Assembly (NCBI GenBank): GCA_015060105.1
Contig: SUZD01000002.1
Span: 124,001-188,000, forward strand
Direction of reading: 5' to 3'
From: Rikenellaceae bacterium
Lineage (GTDB): Bacteria; Bacteroidota; Bacteroidia; Bacteroidales; Rikenellaceae
DNA length: 64,000 bases
The notes beneath the pieces were generated by a model. That model did no database searches and was not told the DNA's origin. It was given only the letters and a program-made list of their open reading frames with translations. Positions within the stretch are counted from its first letter, which is position 1; each line of letters starts with the position of its first letter. Of this stretch, positions 53,824 to 63,376 are shown piece by piece. Made by a program: the position numbers and the translations under genes.

Positions 53824-55014
53824 GTGGTTAAAATTGGAACAACATTCTCGCCCGTTGGTCGCAAGGCTCTCTTGTGCGGCTCGGGAGAACTTGGCAAAGA
53901 GGTTGCCATCGAATTGCAACGCTACGGCATCGAGGTTGTGGCTTTGGATAAATACCCCAACGCCCCCGCTATGCAAATAGCACATCGCTCGTATGTACTG
54001 TCGATGCTTGACGGAGAGCGTCTGCGCGAAATCATCGAGACTGAGAAACCGGACTATATCATTCCCGAAATCGAGGCTATCGCAACCCCCACCCTTGTCG
54101 AGTTGGAGAAGGAGGGTTACAATGTTATCCCTACCGCCAATGCAACTTGGCTCACAATGAACCGCGAGGGTATTCGTCGTTTGGCTGCCGAGGAGTTGGG
54201 ACTCCCCACATCGCCTTATCGCTTTGCCGAGACTCGCGAAGAGTTCGAAGCTGCCATAAAGGCGATTGGCACTCCTTGTGTTGTTAAACCCGTTATGAGT
54301 TCGTCGGGACACGGCCAAAGCGTTTGTCACTCGGAGCAAGAGATTGACCGTTCGTGGCAGATTGCCCAAGAGGGTGGTCGTGCAGGCGCAGGTCGAGTTA
54401 TTGTCGAGGGTTTTGTGAAGTTCGACTACGAGATTACACTCCTTACCCTACGCAACTCTGCCGGCACTATCACTCTGAAACCTATCGGACACCATCAAGT
54501 GGATGGCGACTACCGCGAGTCGTGGCAACCGCAACCTATGAGCGAGGTAGCATTGGCAAAAGCCGAGGAGATTGCCCGCAAGGTTACAGGCGCGTTGGGA
54601 GGTTACGGTATCTTCGGTGTCGAGTTGTTTATCTGTGGTGACGAGGTGTTGTTCAGCGAGGTTTCACCCCGTCCGCACGATACAGGAATGGTAACTATGA
54701 TTTCGCAAGACTTGTCGGAGTTCGCTTTGCACGCTCGCGCTGTCTTGGGCCTTCCCGTTCCGTCGGTGCGTTTCTACCGTCCGTCGGCATCGAAGGCTAT
54801 TGTAGTCGAGGGCGATAGCGACAAAGTTGTATTCGGCAATCTCGAAGAGGTTATGGCCGAGGAAGATGTACAAATCCGCATCTTTGGCAAAGGCGAAGTT
54901 GTAGGTCATCGTCGTCTGGGTGTCATCTTGGCGTCGGCCGACACCATCGAAGAGGCTTTGGCAAAAGCAGAGCGTGCTTACTCGAAGCTTCAAATCGAAG
55001 TTCTGCCCCGATAG
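53824..55014 (+). CDS. purT: formate-dependent phosphoribosylglycinamide formyltransferase
   Basis: 396 aa from GTG 53824 ([10 protein letters not shown]), chosen because the promoter covers the upstream TTG. ATP-grasp enzyme: [20 protein letters not shown] at the N-terminus, the P-loop region [15 protein letters not shown] (about 148-162), metal-binding [25 protein letters not shown] (about 265-290), and a C-terminal barrel. It makes formyl-GAR from GAR, ATP and free formate in purine synthesis, so no folate is needed. Monocistronic. Confidence 0.95.
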   Translation: MVKIGTTFSPVGRKALLCGSGELGKEVAIELQRYGIEVVALDKYPNAPAMQIAHRSYVLSMLDGERLREIIETEKPDYIIPEIEAIATPTLVELEKEGYNVIPTANATWLTMNREGIRRLAAEELGLPTSPYRFAETREEFEAAIKAIGTPCVVKPVMSSSGHGQSVCHSEQEIDRSWQIAQEGGRAGAGRVIVEGFVKFDYEITLLTLRNSAGTITLKPIGHHQVDGDYRESWQPQPMSEVALAKAEEIARKVTGALGGYGIFGVELFICGDEVLFSEVSPRPHDTGMVTMISQDLSEFALHARAVLGLPVPSVRFYRPSASKAIVVEGDSDKVVFGNLEEVMAEEDVQIRIFGKGEVVGHRRLGVILASADTIEEALAKAERAYSKLQIEVLPR

Positions 55015-55032
55015 CATAACTCCATATTACAC

Positions 55033-55065
55033 AAATAAGGCTCGTCAATGTGACGAGCCTTATTT
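55033..55065. terminator. bidirectional terminator between purT and the leu genes
   Basis: AAATAAGGCTCGTCA pairs perfectly with TGACGAGCCTTATTT over a 3-nt loop. Confidence 0.9.
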
Positions 55066-55085
55066 TGTTTGGTATATAACGAGTT

Positions 55086-56600
55086 TTACATATTCTCAAT
55101 CTTGTTGAGCATCTTGGTTGTCGCCTTGATTGCGGCTTCGGTTTGGTCACCGTCCAAGCCACGCGTTTTGAAACGCTCGCCTCGGAACTCCCAAGTAATA
55201 ATGGTCTGAACAAAGGCATCGGTACGGCCACCAGGGGGAATACTCACAACATAGTTAGTCAGCATCGGGAACTCACGACCCAACTGTACCTTATATATAT
55301 TACGCAACGCGCGCATAAATGCGTCATACTGACCATCTCCCGCAGCACAGGCCTCATACTGTTTACCGTCGATATCAATACGCACCGCAGCAATAGGTTT
55401 CAAGCCACGAGCAAGCGAAAGCGAGTAACTGACAATATTGACCTTGGTTCCGTGAATATCCTGACGAAGCACATCAGAGATGATATACGGAAGGTCATCG
55501 GCAGTAACCTGCTCTTTCTTATCGCCAAGTTCGATAATACGCTCGGTAACTTTACGCATCGAGGCCTCATCAAGTTCGATACCCAAAGCTTCGAGGTTTT
55601 TGGCAATGTTCGCCTTACCCGAAGTTTTACCCAAAGCATACTCGCGCACACGGCCAAAGCGTTCGGGCAACAAGTCGTTAAAGTAAAGATTACTCTTATT
55701 ATCACCGTCGGCGTGGATACCCGCACACTGTGTAAACACATTCTCGCCCACAACGGGTTTATTGGCAGGGATATGGATACCCGTATAGGTCTCAACCATA
55801 CGGCTAACCTTATTTATCTTCTGCTCAACGATATTGGTGCGATGTTCGGTGTGGTCGTGAATTGCCGCTACAACACTTGCCAAAGGAGCATTACCAGCCC
55901 TCTCGCCCAAGCCGTTAATCGTTGTATGCACGCCTTTTAAGCCAGCCTTAACTGCCGCCAAGACATTAGCAACCGAGAGGTCATAGTCATTATGCGGGTG
56001 GAAGTCGAAGTGCAAATCGGGGTAGCGTTCAACCATTTGACGAGCAAACATATAGGTATGTTCGGGGTCAAGCACGCCCAAAGTGTCGGGCAACAGGAAA
56101 CGCTTAATATCCAAATCGCGAAGGCCATCGACCATTTGGAAGACATACTCCGGCGAATTTTTCATACCATTCGACCAATCCTCCAAATAGAGATTGACCG
56201 TAATGCCCATTTCGAGTGCACGATTAACCGTTGTACGCACATCGGCAATATGTTGCTCGGGGCTCTTTCTCAACTGTTTTTCGCAATGTTTGAGCGAGCC
56301 TTTGGCCAACAGATTGACAACCCTACAACCCACCTCCGAAAGCCAACGAAGCGAAACATCGCCATCGACAAAGCCCAACGCTTCAACGCGGTCAAGATAG
56401 CCCTTCTCTGCCGCCCACTCGGTAATCAAACGCACAGCCTCGTGTTCGCCTTGCGACACACGAGCCGATGCAATCTCAATACGGTCGGCGTGCAAATCTT
56501 CAAGCAACAGGCGCGCTACGCTGAGTTTCTCTTGCGCACTCAACGAAACACCCGAAGTCTGTTCCCCGTCACGCAGGGTGGTGTCCATTATCTCAATCAC
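55086..56600 (-). CDS. 2-isopropylmalate / citramalate synthase family enzyme
   Basis: 504 aa from GTG 56598-56600. The ATG four codons on would cut the first barrel strand (IEIMDTTLRDGEQ). DRE-TIM barrel to about 280 with DTTLRDGEQ and metal ligands in FDFHPHNDYD, linker, then the LeuA allosteric domain at about 370-500 (VQLGREFPMLTNYVV, GGRTDAFVQTIITWEF). It condenses acetyl-CoA with 2-oxoisovalerate or pyruvate. This LeuA2/CimA-type branch is ambiguous between leucine and the pyruvate route to isoleucine. Third gene after leuC-leuD. No leuB is beside it. Confidence 0.85.
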   Translation of the reverse strand: MIEIMDTTLRDGEQTSGVSLSAQEKLSVARLLLEDLHADRIEIASARVSQGEHEAVRLITEWAAEKGYLDRVEALGFVDGDVSLRWLSEVGCRVVNLLAKGSLKHCEKQLRKSPEQHIADVRTTVNRALEMGITVNLYLEDWSNGMKNSPEYVFQMVDGLRDLDIKRFLLPDTLGVLDPEHTYMFARQMVERYPDLHFDFHPHNDYDLSVANVLAAVKAGLKGVHTTINGLGERAGNAPLASVVAAIHDHTEHRTNIVEQKINKVSRMVETYTGIHIPANKPVVGENVFTQCAGIHADGDNKSNLYFNDLLPERFGRVREYALGKTSGKANIAKNLEALGIELDEASMRKVTERIIELGDKKEQVTADDLPYIISDVLRQDIHGTKVNIVSYSLSLARGLKPIAAVRIDIDGKQYEACAAGDGQYDAFMRALRNIYKVQLGREFPMLTNYVVSIPPGGRTDAFVQTIITWEFRGERFKTRGLDGDQTEAAIKATTKMLNKIENM

Positions 56601-56615
56601 GGTGTCGGCTCCTCT

Positions 56616-57209
56616 CTACTTTGTTCGTTTCTCGTACTCTTCGATTTGGTCGCTGATGCTACGCAGGTAATCAACATCGTCAAAACCTCCGAGCAAGCAT
56701 TTTTTCTTGTAGGCGTCAATATCGAACTTCTCGCTACGACCCGTAGCATCGATAGTGATGGTTTGTGCGGGCAAATCTACGGTAAAGGTGGTCGATGCAT
56801 CAGCCTCGATACGGGCAAACATATCGGCCAAGAAATCCTCGCTTACCATAACGGGCAACAATCCGTTATTCAACGCATTACCTCGGAAAATATCGGCAAA
56901 GAAGCTCGACACTACCACGCGGAAACCATAGTCAAAAATAGCCCAAGCAGCGTGCTCACGGCTCGAACCGCAACCGAAGTTTTTGCCAGCTACCAGAATT
57001 TGACCCGAATAGCGGCTATCATTCAACGGGAACGATGCGATAGGATTATCTTGTTTGTCGTAACGCCAGTCACGGAAAAGATTTGCACCAAAGCCCTTAC
57101 GTTCAACGGCGGTAAGGAAGCGTGCAGGTATAATTTGGTCGGTGTCGATATTCTCGTGTACTACGGGCACCGCACTACATTGCAATGTTGTAAATTTGGG
57201 AATAGGCAT
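56616..57209 (-). CDS. leuD: 3-isopropylmalate dehydratase small subunit
   Basis: 197 aa from ATG 57207-57209, 4 bp after the leuC stop. The frame is open for 18 more codons inside leuC. Swivel-domain aconitase fold with [32 protein letters not shown] (about 79-93, substrate loop) and the rest of LeuD. With LeuC it isomerises 2- to 3-isopropylmalate and, in the citramalate route, citramalate to methylmalate. Confidence 0.95.
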   Translation of the reverse strand: MPIPKFTTLQCSAVPVVHENIDTDQIIPARFLTAVERKGFGANLFRDWRYDKQDNPIASFPLNDSRYSGQILVAGKNFGCGSSREHAAWAIFDYGFRVVVSSFFADIFRGNALNNGLLPVMVSEDFLADMFARIEADASTTFTVDLPAQTITIDATGRSEKFDIDAYKKKCLLGGFDDVDYLRSISDQIEEYEKRTK

Positions 57210-57213
57210 AGCA

Positions 57214-58599
57214 CTACTTGATTTTATCGTTAAACACAACTCGCGGATCTTGTACCGAACCACTAATAGCGGCAGCTGCTGCTACAGCTGCACCGCACAA
57301 CATTGTACGAGCACCGGGGCCTTGACGACCCTCGAAGTTACGGTTCGATGTCGATACGCTATACTTACCAGCGGGGATTTTGTCATCATTCATCGCAAGG
57401 CAAGCCGAGCAACCGGGTTGGCGAAGGGTAAATCCTGCCTCGGCCAAAATTTTGTCGAGGCCCTCCTCCAAAGCTTGTTTCTCGACCATCTTCGAACCGG
57501 GAACAATCCAAGCGGTCACACCCTCGGCTTTCTTGTGACCTTGAACAAGATAGGTAAAGCGACGAAGGTCCTCGATACGGCCATTGGTACAGCTACCAAC
57601 AAACACATAGTCCACCTTCTTGCCAATCATAGCGTCGCCCTCCTTGAAGTCCATATACTCCAAAGCCTTTGCATCGCTACCTGCGGGAATAGTACCTGTG
57701 ATACCTACGCCCAAGCCGGGATTAGTACCATAGGTAATCATAGGCTCGATGTCGGCAGCGTCGAAGTGGTACTCCATATCGAATACGGCGTCATCGTCGC
57801 TACGCAACTCACGCCATTTCTCTACCAATTTATCGAACTCCTCGCCTTTGGCTACGCGGTTGCGGCCACGAAGGTAGTCAAAAGTGGTTTGGTCGGGAGC
57901 AATCATACCACCACGAGCACCACACTCGATACTCATATTACAAACGGTCATACGACCCTCCATCGACAACGAACGAATAGCCTCGCCCGCAAACTCGATA
58001 AAGTGACCCGTACCACCCGAAGCCGAAATCTTCGAGATGATATAGAGGATAATATCCTTTGCCTCAACACCTTTACGCAACTGACCATCAACGGTGATAC
58101 GCATTGTCTTGGGCTTGGATTGAATCAAACATTGACTTGCCAAAACCATCTCCACCTCGGATGTTCCCACGCCAAAAGCAACTGCGCCCAACGCACCGTG
58201 AGTCGAAGTGTGGCTATCACCACAAACGATTGTCATACCGGGTTGAGTAAGGCCTTGCTCGGGGCCCATAATGTGAACAATGCCGTGACCCGCATCGCCC
58301 ATCTTAAAGAGTTCGATACCGTGTTGTGCGCAGTTGGCAATCAGAGCATCAACTTGTGCACGAGCTTTGGGGTCCTTAATAGGTTGGTCTTGATTTTCTG
58401 TCGGAATGTCGTGGTCCATTGTCGCAGTAATCTGTGCAGGGCGAGCCACCTTCGCACCACGACCATTAAGGCCGAGGAATGCTACGGGCGATGTCACCTC
58501 GTGGATATACTCGCGGTCAATGTAGAGAACGCATCTTCCGCCGTCCTCGATGCGCACGGTATGCGCATCCCAAATTTTGTCGAGAAGAGTTTTTCCCAT
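57214..58599 (-). CDS. leuC: 3-isopropylmalate dehydratase large subunit
   Basis: 461 aa aconitase-family subunit with a 4Fe-4S cluster. Cluster cysteines in [11 protein letters not shown] (near 340) and [10 protein letters not shown] (near 400). N-terminal [15 protein letters not shown] and the active-site block [15 protein letters not shown] are intact. First gene of leuC-leuD-(leuA/cimA), diverging from ilvDBNC. No perfect promoter is seen upstream (best -7 CACTTTTG at 58698-58705, minus strand). Confidence 0.96.
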   Translation of the reverse strand: MGKTLLDKIWDAHTVRIEDGGRCVLYIDREYIHEVTSPVAFLGLNGRGAKVARPAQITATMDHDIPTENQDQPIKDPKARAQVDALIANCAQHGIELFKMGDAGHGIVHIMGPEQGLTQPGMTIVCGDSHTSTHGALGAVAFGVGTSEVEMVLASQCLIQSKPKTMRITVDGQLRKGVEAKDIILYIISKISASGGTGHFIEFAGEAIRSLSMEGRMTVCNMSIECGARGGMIAPDQTTFDYLRGRNRVAKGEEFDKLVEKWRELRSDDDAVFDMEYHFDAADIEPMITYGTNPGLGVGITGTIPAGSDAKALEYMDFKEGDAMIGKKVDYVFVGSCTNGRIEDLRRFTYLVQGHKKAEGVTAWIVPGSKMVEKQALEEGLDKILAEAGFTLRQPGCSACLAMNDDKIPAGKYSVSTSNRNFEGRQGPGARTMLCGAAVAAAAAISGSVQDPRVVFNDKIK

Positions 58600-58962
58600 T
58601 TTTCTGTATTTTAAATATGTCTATGATTCTCTAATAAGGAGATTCGTTTGGGTTAAAAACTGACTATCAAAGGATTACACCTCATAATCAGCATTTGCAA
58701 AAGTGCAAGATAACAATATTTTTCGAGAAAAAACACTTTTGGCGTAACAAACTTTCAAATCGTAATCCAAACAGCCCCAAAAAGAGCCTCAAAAACGCAC
58801 AAAAACTGACCAAACAGCACAATAAGACAGCGCGCGATTATGAATTAACATATTGAACAAAATTTGCGCAAGCTCGGCGCTCCGATAGGACCTCGCAACA
58901 CACTGCATACCAAATATTTACAAATTCAAGCAAAAATGTTATTGAAAATATTTAATAATATT
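58600..58962. other. AT-rich divergent intergenic region between leuC and ilv leader
   Basis: No gene. On the minus strand: a weak leuC promoter (TTTC, 21 bp, CACTTTTG at 58698-58705), a 10-codon open frame MRCNPLIVSF (about 58655-58687) and an imperfect hairpin near 58628-58646 without a T-tract. From 58741 to 58962 I see no genes, tRNA or clear structure. Confidence 0.4.
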
Positions 58963-58994
58963 CTTGTTTATCCGTCAAAATATACATACATTTG
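58963..58994 (+). promoter_or_regulatory. promoter of the ilv operon
   Basis: CTTG 58963-58966, 20 bp, TACATTTG 58987-58994 (perfect -7). Transcription should start near 59000, 32 nt before the leader peptide. Confidence 0.65.
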
Positions 58995-59031
58995 CAAACA
59001 AAGATTTAATAACCCAAACTTAAATCTCATT

Positions 59032-59106
59032 ATGCAAGTACGTGTCATTATCAATGTCGTGGAGGGTTCAGTGGTGCTATCGCGCTGTTGGAAAGGCCTT
59101 CTGTGA
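59032..59106 (+). CDS. ilv operon leader peptide (attenuation control)
   Basis: 24 codons, ATG 59032 to TGA 59106, reading MQVRVIINVVEGSVVLSRCW then KGLL. Eleven residues are Val (6), Ile (2) or Leu (3), concentrated at positions 3-16, which is far above chance. It lies between a consensus promoter and a terminator in front of ilvD. The last codons (59090-59097) are one arm of the antiterminator. The product is probably not functional as a protein: the ribosome's stalling on Val/Ile/Leu codons when charged tRNA is scarce is the signal. Confidence 0.8.
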   Translation: MQVRVIINVVEGSVVLSRCWKGLL

Positions 59107-59139
59107 TTCTACACAGGTACGTACACCGAAAGCCTTTCC
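59090..59139 (+). promoter_or_regulatory. antiterminator hairpin of the ilv attenuator
   Basis: GGAAAGGC (59090-59097) pairs perfectly with GCCTTTCC (59132-59139), extended by TTC with GAA. The second arm includes the left arm of the terminator, so the two structures exclude each other. A ribosome finishing the leader would cover the first arm. Confidence 0.75.
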
Positions 59140-59161
59140 GACAGTTTGGATAGGCTTTTTT
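59129..59161 (+). terminator. attenuator terminator before ilvD
   Basis: AAAGCCT-T-TCC (59129-59139), 8-nt loop, GGA-T-AGGCTTT (59148-59158) then T to 59161. One internal T/T mismatch. It lies in the leader, 48 bp before the ilvD start. Confidence 0.8.
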
Positions 59162-59208
59162 GTTTGAAATAGACTTTGTTTTTTGAGAATACTAAAAGAA
59201 TAAAACTT

Positions 59209-61038
59209 ATGCCGATTAAACTCAGAAGTGCTGCAACGACAGAGACTCGTCGTATGGCAGGTGCACGCAGCCTTTGGCGTGCCAACGGAATGAAAGACGA
59301 ACATTTCGGACGACCCATTATCGGTATCGCAAACTCGTTCACTCAACTCGTGCCGGGACACGTTCACCTGCACGAAATCGGACAACAAGTAAAGCAAGCC
59401 ATAGAAGAGTTGGGTTGCTTTGCCGCAGAATTTAATACCATTGCTATCGACGACGGTATCGCTATGGGACACGACGGTATGTTGTACTCGTTGCCCTCGC
59501 GCGAAATCATCGCCGACAGCGTTGAGTATATGGCCAACGCGCACAAGGTTGATGCACTTGTATGCATCAGCAACTGCGACAAAATCACCCCCGGTATGCT
59601 TATGGCGACTATGCGCCTCAACATTCCCACTATCTTCGTGAGTGGAGGTCCTATGGAGGCCGGCAATTTCGAGGGAGGTAAAGCCGACCTTATTACCGCT
59701 ATGGTGAAGGCCGCTGACGAGAGTATGGATGATGCTCGCGTTGCGGCTTTGGAGCGTCACGCTTGTCCCGGTTGTGGTTGTTGTTCGGGTATGTTTACCG
59801 CAAACTCGATGAACTCGCTTACCGAGGCGTTGGGTATGGCGCAAGCGGGCAATGGAACTATCCTCGCCACACACGCCAACCGCAAACGCCTGTTCGACAA
59901 AGCAGCTCGTCGTATCGTCGAAATGGCCGAGCAATACTACTTCAAAGGCGACGAATCGGTACTGCCCAAGAATATTGCTACTCGCGCTGCATTCCTCAAC
60001 GCTATGGCTTTGGATATTGCAATGGGTGGCTCGTCGAACACCGTTCTTCACTTGTTGGCTGTTGCCCGTGAGGCTGGTGTCGATTTCACAATGAAAGATA
60101 TTGACGCTTTGTCGCGCCGTGTTCCTGTGTTGTGTAAAGTTTCGCCCAACTCGGCATACCACATCGAAGATGTAAACCGCGCAGGTGGTATTGCAACAAT
60201 TCTCGGTCTTTTGGCTCGCGCCGGCGTTCTCGACACAACCGTAGGTCGCGTTGATTACCCCTCGTTGGCTGCATATCTTGACGCTAACGATACTGCAAGC
60301 GAGAATCTTACCGAAGAGGCTCGCACCAACTATTTGAGCGCTCCCAGCGGTCTGCTCAACATCGGGCTCGGCACCAACAACAACTATTACGACTCGTTGG
60401 AGTGCGACCGCGAGAAGGGTTGTATCCGCGATTTCGAGCACGCATATTTCAATGATGGAGGTTTGGGCGTTCTGTTCGGCAACATCGCACTGGATGGTTG
60501 TATTATCAAAACCGCAGGTGTCGATGAGGCCTTATTCCACTTTGAAGGTTCGGCTCGTGTATTCGAGTCGCAAGAGCAAGCGATGAACGGAATCCTCAAC
60601 GACGAGGTTAAAGCGGGCGAGGTTGTTGTTATTCGCTACGAAGGCCCCAAAGGTGGCCCCGGTATGCAGGAGATGCTCTACCCCACTTCGTACCTCAAAA
60701 GTAAGCACCTCGACAAACAGTGCGCGCTGATTACCGACGGACGATTCTCGGGTGGCACCAGCGGTTTGTCGATTGGCCACATTTCGCCCGAGGCAGCAGC
60801 AGGTGGCGATATTGCTCTAATTGAGACAGGCGACCGTATCGTTATCGACATTCCTTCGCGTTCGATTAGCCTCGAAGTAAGCGAAGAGGTGCTTGCACAA
60901 CGCCGTCAAGCATTAAACGGAGCGTTTGCTCCCAAGAACCGCGACCGAGTAGTTCCCCGTTCGCTCCGAGCATACGCAATGTTGGTAAGTTCGGCAGATA
61001 AAGGTGCTGTTCGTATGTTGCCCGGCGAAGATTATTAG
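59209..61038 (+). CDS. ilvD: dihydroxy-acid dehydratase
   Basis: 609 aa from ATG 59209 (MPIKLRSA). An ATG-open frame 11 codons earlier runs into the attenuator end. IlvD/Edd signatures: [12 protein letters not shown] (about 121-132) and [16 protein letters not shown] (about 185-200), holding cluster cysteines, and [14 protein letters not shown] near the C-terminus. It dehydrates dihydroxyisovalerate and dihydroxymethylvalerate to the oxo acids for Val, Leu and Ile. First structural gene behind the attenuator. ilvB follows after 27 bp. Confidence 0.97.
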   Translation: MPIKLRSAATTETRRMAGARSLWRANGMKDEHFGRPIIGIANSFTQLVPGHVHLHEIGQQVKQAIEELGCFAAEFNTIAIDDGIAMGHDGMLYSLPSREIIADSVEYMANAHKVDALVCISNCDKITPGMLMATMRLNIPTIFVSGGPMEAGNFEGGKADLITAMVKAADESMDDARVAALERHACPGCGCCSGMFTANSMNSLTEALGMAQAGNGTILATHANRKRLFDKAARRIVEMAEQYYFKGDESVLPKNIATRAAFLNAMALDIAMGGSSNTVLHLLAVAREAGVDFTMKDIDALSRRVPVLCKVSPNSAYHIEDVNRAGGIATILGLLARAGVLDTTVGRVDYPSLAAYLDANDTASENLTEEARTNYLSAPSGLLNIGLGTNNNYYDSLECDREKGCIRDFEHAYFNDGGLGVLFGNIALDGCIIKTAGVDEALFHFEGSARVFESQEQAMNGILNDEVKAGEVVVIRYEGPKGGPGMQEMLYPTSYLKSKHLDKQCALITDGRFSGGTSGLSIGHISPEAAAGGDIALIETGDRIVIDIPSRSISLEVSEEVLAQRRQALNGAFAPKNRDRVVPRSLRAYAMLVSSADKGAVRMLPGEDY

Positions 61039-61065
61039 AAATACAAACCAACTTAAATAAAAACT

Positions 61066-62772
61066 ATGAACGAAAAACGACTTATGACCGGAGGCGAGGC
61101 GATGTTGGAGATTCTGCTTCGCGAAGGTGTTGACACCATATTCGGATACCCGGGTGGTGGCATTATGCCGTTTTACAACTCTCTGTACGACTACACAGAC
61201 CGTATTCGTCATATTCTGATGCGCCACGAACAAGGTTGCGTACACGCCGCACAAGGCTATGCACGCACTTCGGGTCGCGTAGGTGTATGTACCGTAACAT
61301 CGGGCCCCGGTGCCACAAATACAATTACGGGTTTGGCAGATGCTATGCTCGACTCTACTCCGTTGGTAGTTATCAGCGGACAGGTACCCGTATCGTTGCT
61401 TGGTAGCGATGCGTTCCAAGAGGTAAACTTTGTCGGTTTGGCACAGGTGGTGACCAAATGGACTTGTCAAATCAAACACGCTTCGGAGATTGCTGATGTT
61501 ATGGCTCGTGCATTCTATATTGCACGTTCGGGTCGTCCCGGCCCTGTGGCTATCGACTTTACGAAGAACGCTCAACAAGAGATGGTGGAGTTAGATTACA
61601 AACCGCTGAACTTCATTCGCGGTTATGTTCCTTCGCCCGAGCCCAATATGGAGCAAATCAAGGAGGCTGCAAAACTTATCAACGAGGCCAAAAAACCTAT
61701 GGCATTGGTTGGTCAGGGTATCACTTTGGCCGGCGCCGAGGCAGAGTTGGACAAATTCCTCCGCAAGAGCGGTATTCCCGCAGGTGCGACAATGCTTGGT
61801 CTGTCGGCCGTTCCCAGCGACCACCCCAACTACCTCGGTATGTTGGGTATGCACGGTTGCTATGCAGCCAACATCAAGAATGACGACTGCGATTTGTTGA
61901 TTGCACTGGGTATGCGTTTCGACGACCGCGTAACTTGCGATGTCAAGAAATATGGTCGCAACGCCAAAGTTGTGCACTTGGAGATTGACCCCGCCGAGAT
62001 TAACAAAATTATATATGCCGATGCACCCGTATTGGGCGACTTGGCACAAACACTCCCGCTGCTGACCGAGGCTATTGAGGCTCGCAAGCACGAGGAGTGG
62101 ATGGCAGAGTTGCGACAAGCAAACCAAGAGGAGTACGAAAAGGTTATCAAAGGCGCACTCCACCCTACCGAAGGCTATCTCAAAATGGGCGAGGTTATCA
62201 ATGCGGTGTCGGAAGCATATAACGACAACGCAGTATTGGTAACCGATGTTGGTCAGCAACAGTTGATGGCGACCCGTTACTTCCGTTTCCGTTCGCCTCG
62301 TAGCGTTGTTACCTCGGGCGGTCTTGGTACTATGGGATTCGGTTTGCCTGCCGCTATCGGAGCCAAATTGGGAACACCCGAGCGTGATGTATGTCTGTTC
62401 GTCGGCGATGGCGGTCTGCAAATGACCATTCAGGAGCTGACTACAATTATGCAGACCGAGGTTGATGTCAAAATTATTCTACTCAACAACTTCTATCTCG
62501 GCAATGTGCGTCAATGGCAAGAGATGTTCTTCGACCATCGCTACTCGTTTACCGACTTGATTGACCCCGACTTTGGTGGTATCGCTACGGCAAACAAGAT
62601 TGGTTATGTGTGCGTCGAGAAGCGCGAGGATTTGGCTGCGGCTATCGCTCAAATGAAAGAGTCGAAAGGCTCATTCCTCTTGGAAGTACGCGTAGAGCGC
62701 GAGGACAATGTTCTGCCGATGGTTGCTCCGGGCGCAGGCGTGTCGGATATGATGTTGGAGTTCAAAAAGTAA
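61066..62772 (+). CDS. ilvB: acetolactate synthase large subunit
   Basis: 568 aa ThDP enzyme. N-terminal domain with the catalytic Glu in RHEQGCVHAAQGYAR (near 49), central FAD-binding domain, C-terminal ThDP motif GDGGLQMT...NNFYLG (about 445-475). It condenses two pyruvates, or pyruvate and 2-oxobutyrate. Followed after 12 bp by its regulatory subunit gene. Confidence 0.97.
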   Translation: MNEKRLMTGGEAMLEILLREGVDTIFGYPGGGIMPFYNSLYDYTDRIRHILMRHEQGCVHAAQGYARTSGRVGVCTVTSGPGATNTITGLADAMLDSTPLVVISGQVPVSLLGSDAFQEVNFVGLAQVVTKWTCQIKHASEIADVMARAFYIARSGRPGPVAIDFTKNAQQEMVELDYKPLNFIRGYVPSPEPNMEQIKEAAKLINEAKKPMALVGQGITLAGAEAELDKFLRKSGIPAGATMLGLSAVPSDHPNYLGMLGMHGCYAANIKNDDCDLLIALGMRFDDRVTCDVKKYGRNAKVVHLEIDPAEINKIIYADAPVLGDLAQTLPLLTEAIEARKHEEWMAELRQANQEEYEKVIKGALHPTEGYLKMGEVINAVSEAYNDNAVLVTDVGQQQLMATRYFRFRSPRSVVTSGGLGTMGFGLPAAIGAKLGTPERDVCLFVGDGGLQMTIQELTTIMQTEVDVKIILLNNFYLGNVRQWQEMFFDHRYSFTDLIDPDFGGIATANKIGYVCVEKREDLAAAIAQMKESKGSFLLEVRVEREDNVLPMVAPGAGVSDMMLEFKK

Positions 62773-62784
62773 AAAGAGAACAAT

Positions 62785-63345
62785 ATGGTGTTACAGAACA
62801 ATAAAGAGAAAAAGGAGTTCGTAATCACGGTTTTCTCCGAAAATAAGGTAGGTCTGCTCGGTCAAATTACCTCTATCTTTACCTATCACGATGTGAACAT
62901 CGAAAGCCTTACCACATCGGAGTCGGCTATTGCCGGTATTCACAAATTCACTATCGTCGTGTGTGAAAACCCCGACAAAGTGGAGCGTATGGTAAAACAG
63001 GTCGAGAAACGCGTTGATATCCTTAAAGCGTTTGTATATGAGCCCGAAGATGTAGTTATGCAGGAGATTGCGCTCTACAAAGTGGCTTTGCACAAAAACG
63101 TCGAGCAACTTGTGCGTCAATATCAACTGCGCATACTCGAAATCTCGGACGACTATATCGTTATCGAGAAGACAGGACACAAGAACGAAACTGCGGCTCT
63201 GTTCGAGGAGTTGAAACCCTACGGAGTTTATCAATTCGTTCGTTCGGGACAAATCGCCGTTGTGAAATCTCGCCGCGAGTTGTTGGACGAGTATTTGCAA
63301 CAGATGAACGAGCTTAAAGCTAAACTTGAAGCTAATAACAAATAA
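62785..63345 (+). CDS. ilvN: acetolactate synthase small (regulatory) subunit
   Basis: 186 aa. N-terminal ACT domain (about 10-85: FVITVFSENKVGLLGQITSIF, NIESLTTSES) and a C-terminal ACT-like domain, length as in other Bacteroidetes. It binds valine and controls IlvB. Between ilvB (12 bp) and ilvC (31 bp). In Bacteroides a thioesterase gene may stand between ilvN and ilvC, and it is absent here. Confidence 0.94.
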   Translation: MVLQNNKEKKEFVITVFSENKVGLLGQITSIFTYHDVNIESLTTSESAIAGIHKFTIVVCENPDKVERMVKQVEKRVDILKAFVYEPEDVVMQEIALYKVALHKNVEQLVRQYQLRILEISDDYIVIEKTGHKNETAALFEELKPYGVYQFVRSGQIAVVKSRRELLDEYLQQMNELKAKLEANNK

Positions 63346-63376
63346 TTATAATATCGACTTTAAAATTTCAATCGAA

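Noticed and set aside
58864-59106. An 80-codon plus-strand frame containing the ilv leader peptide
   Set aside because: The promoter at 58963-58994 lies inside its 5' part, so only the last 24 codons can be translated from that transcript.
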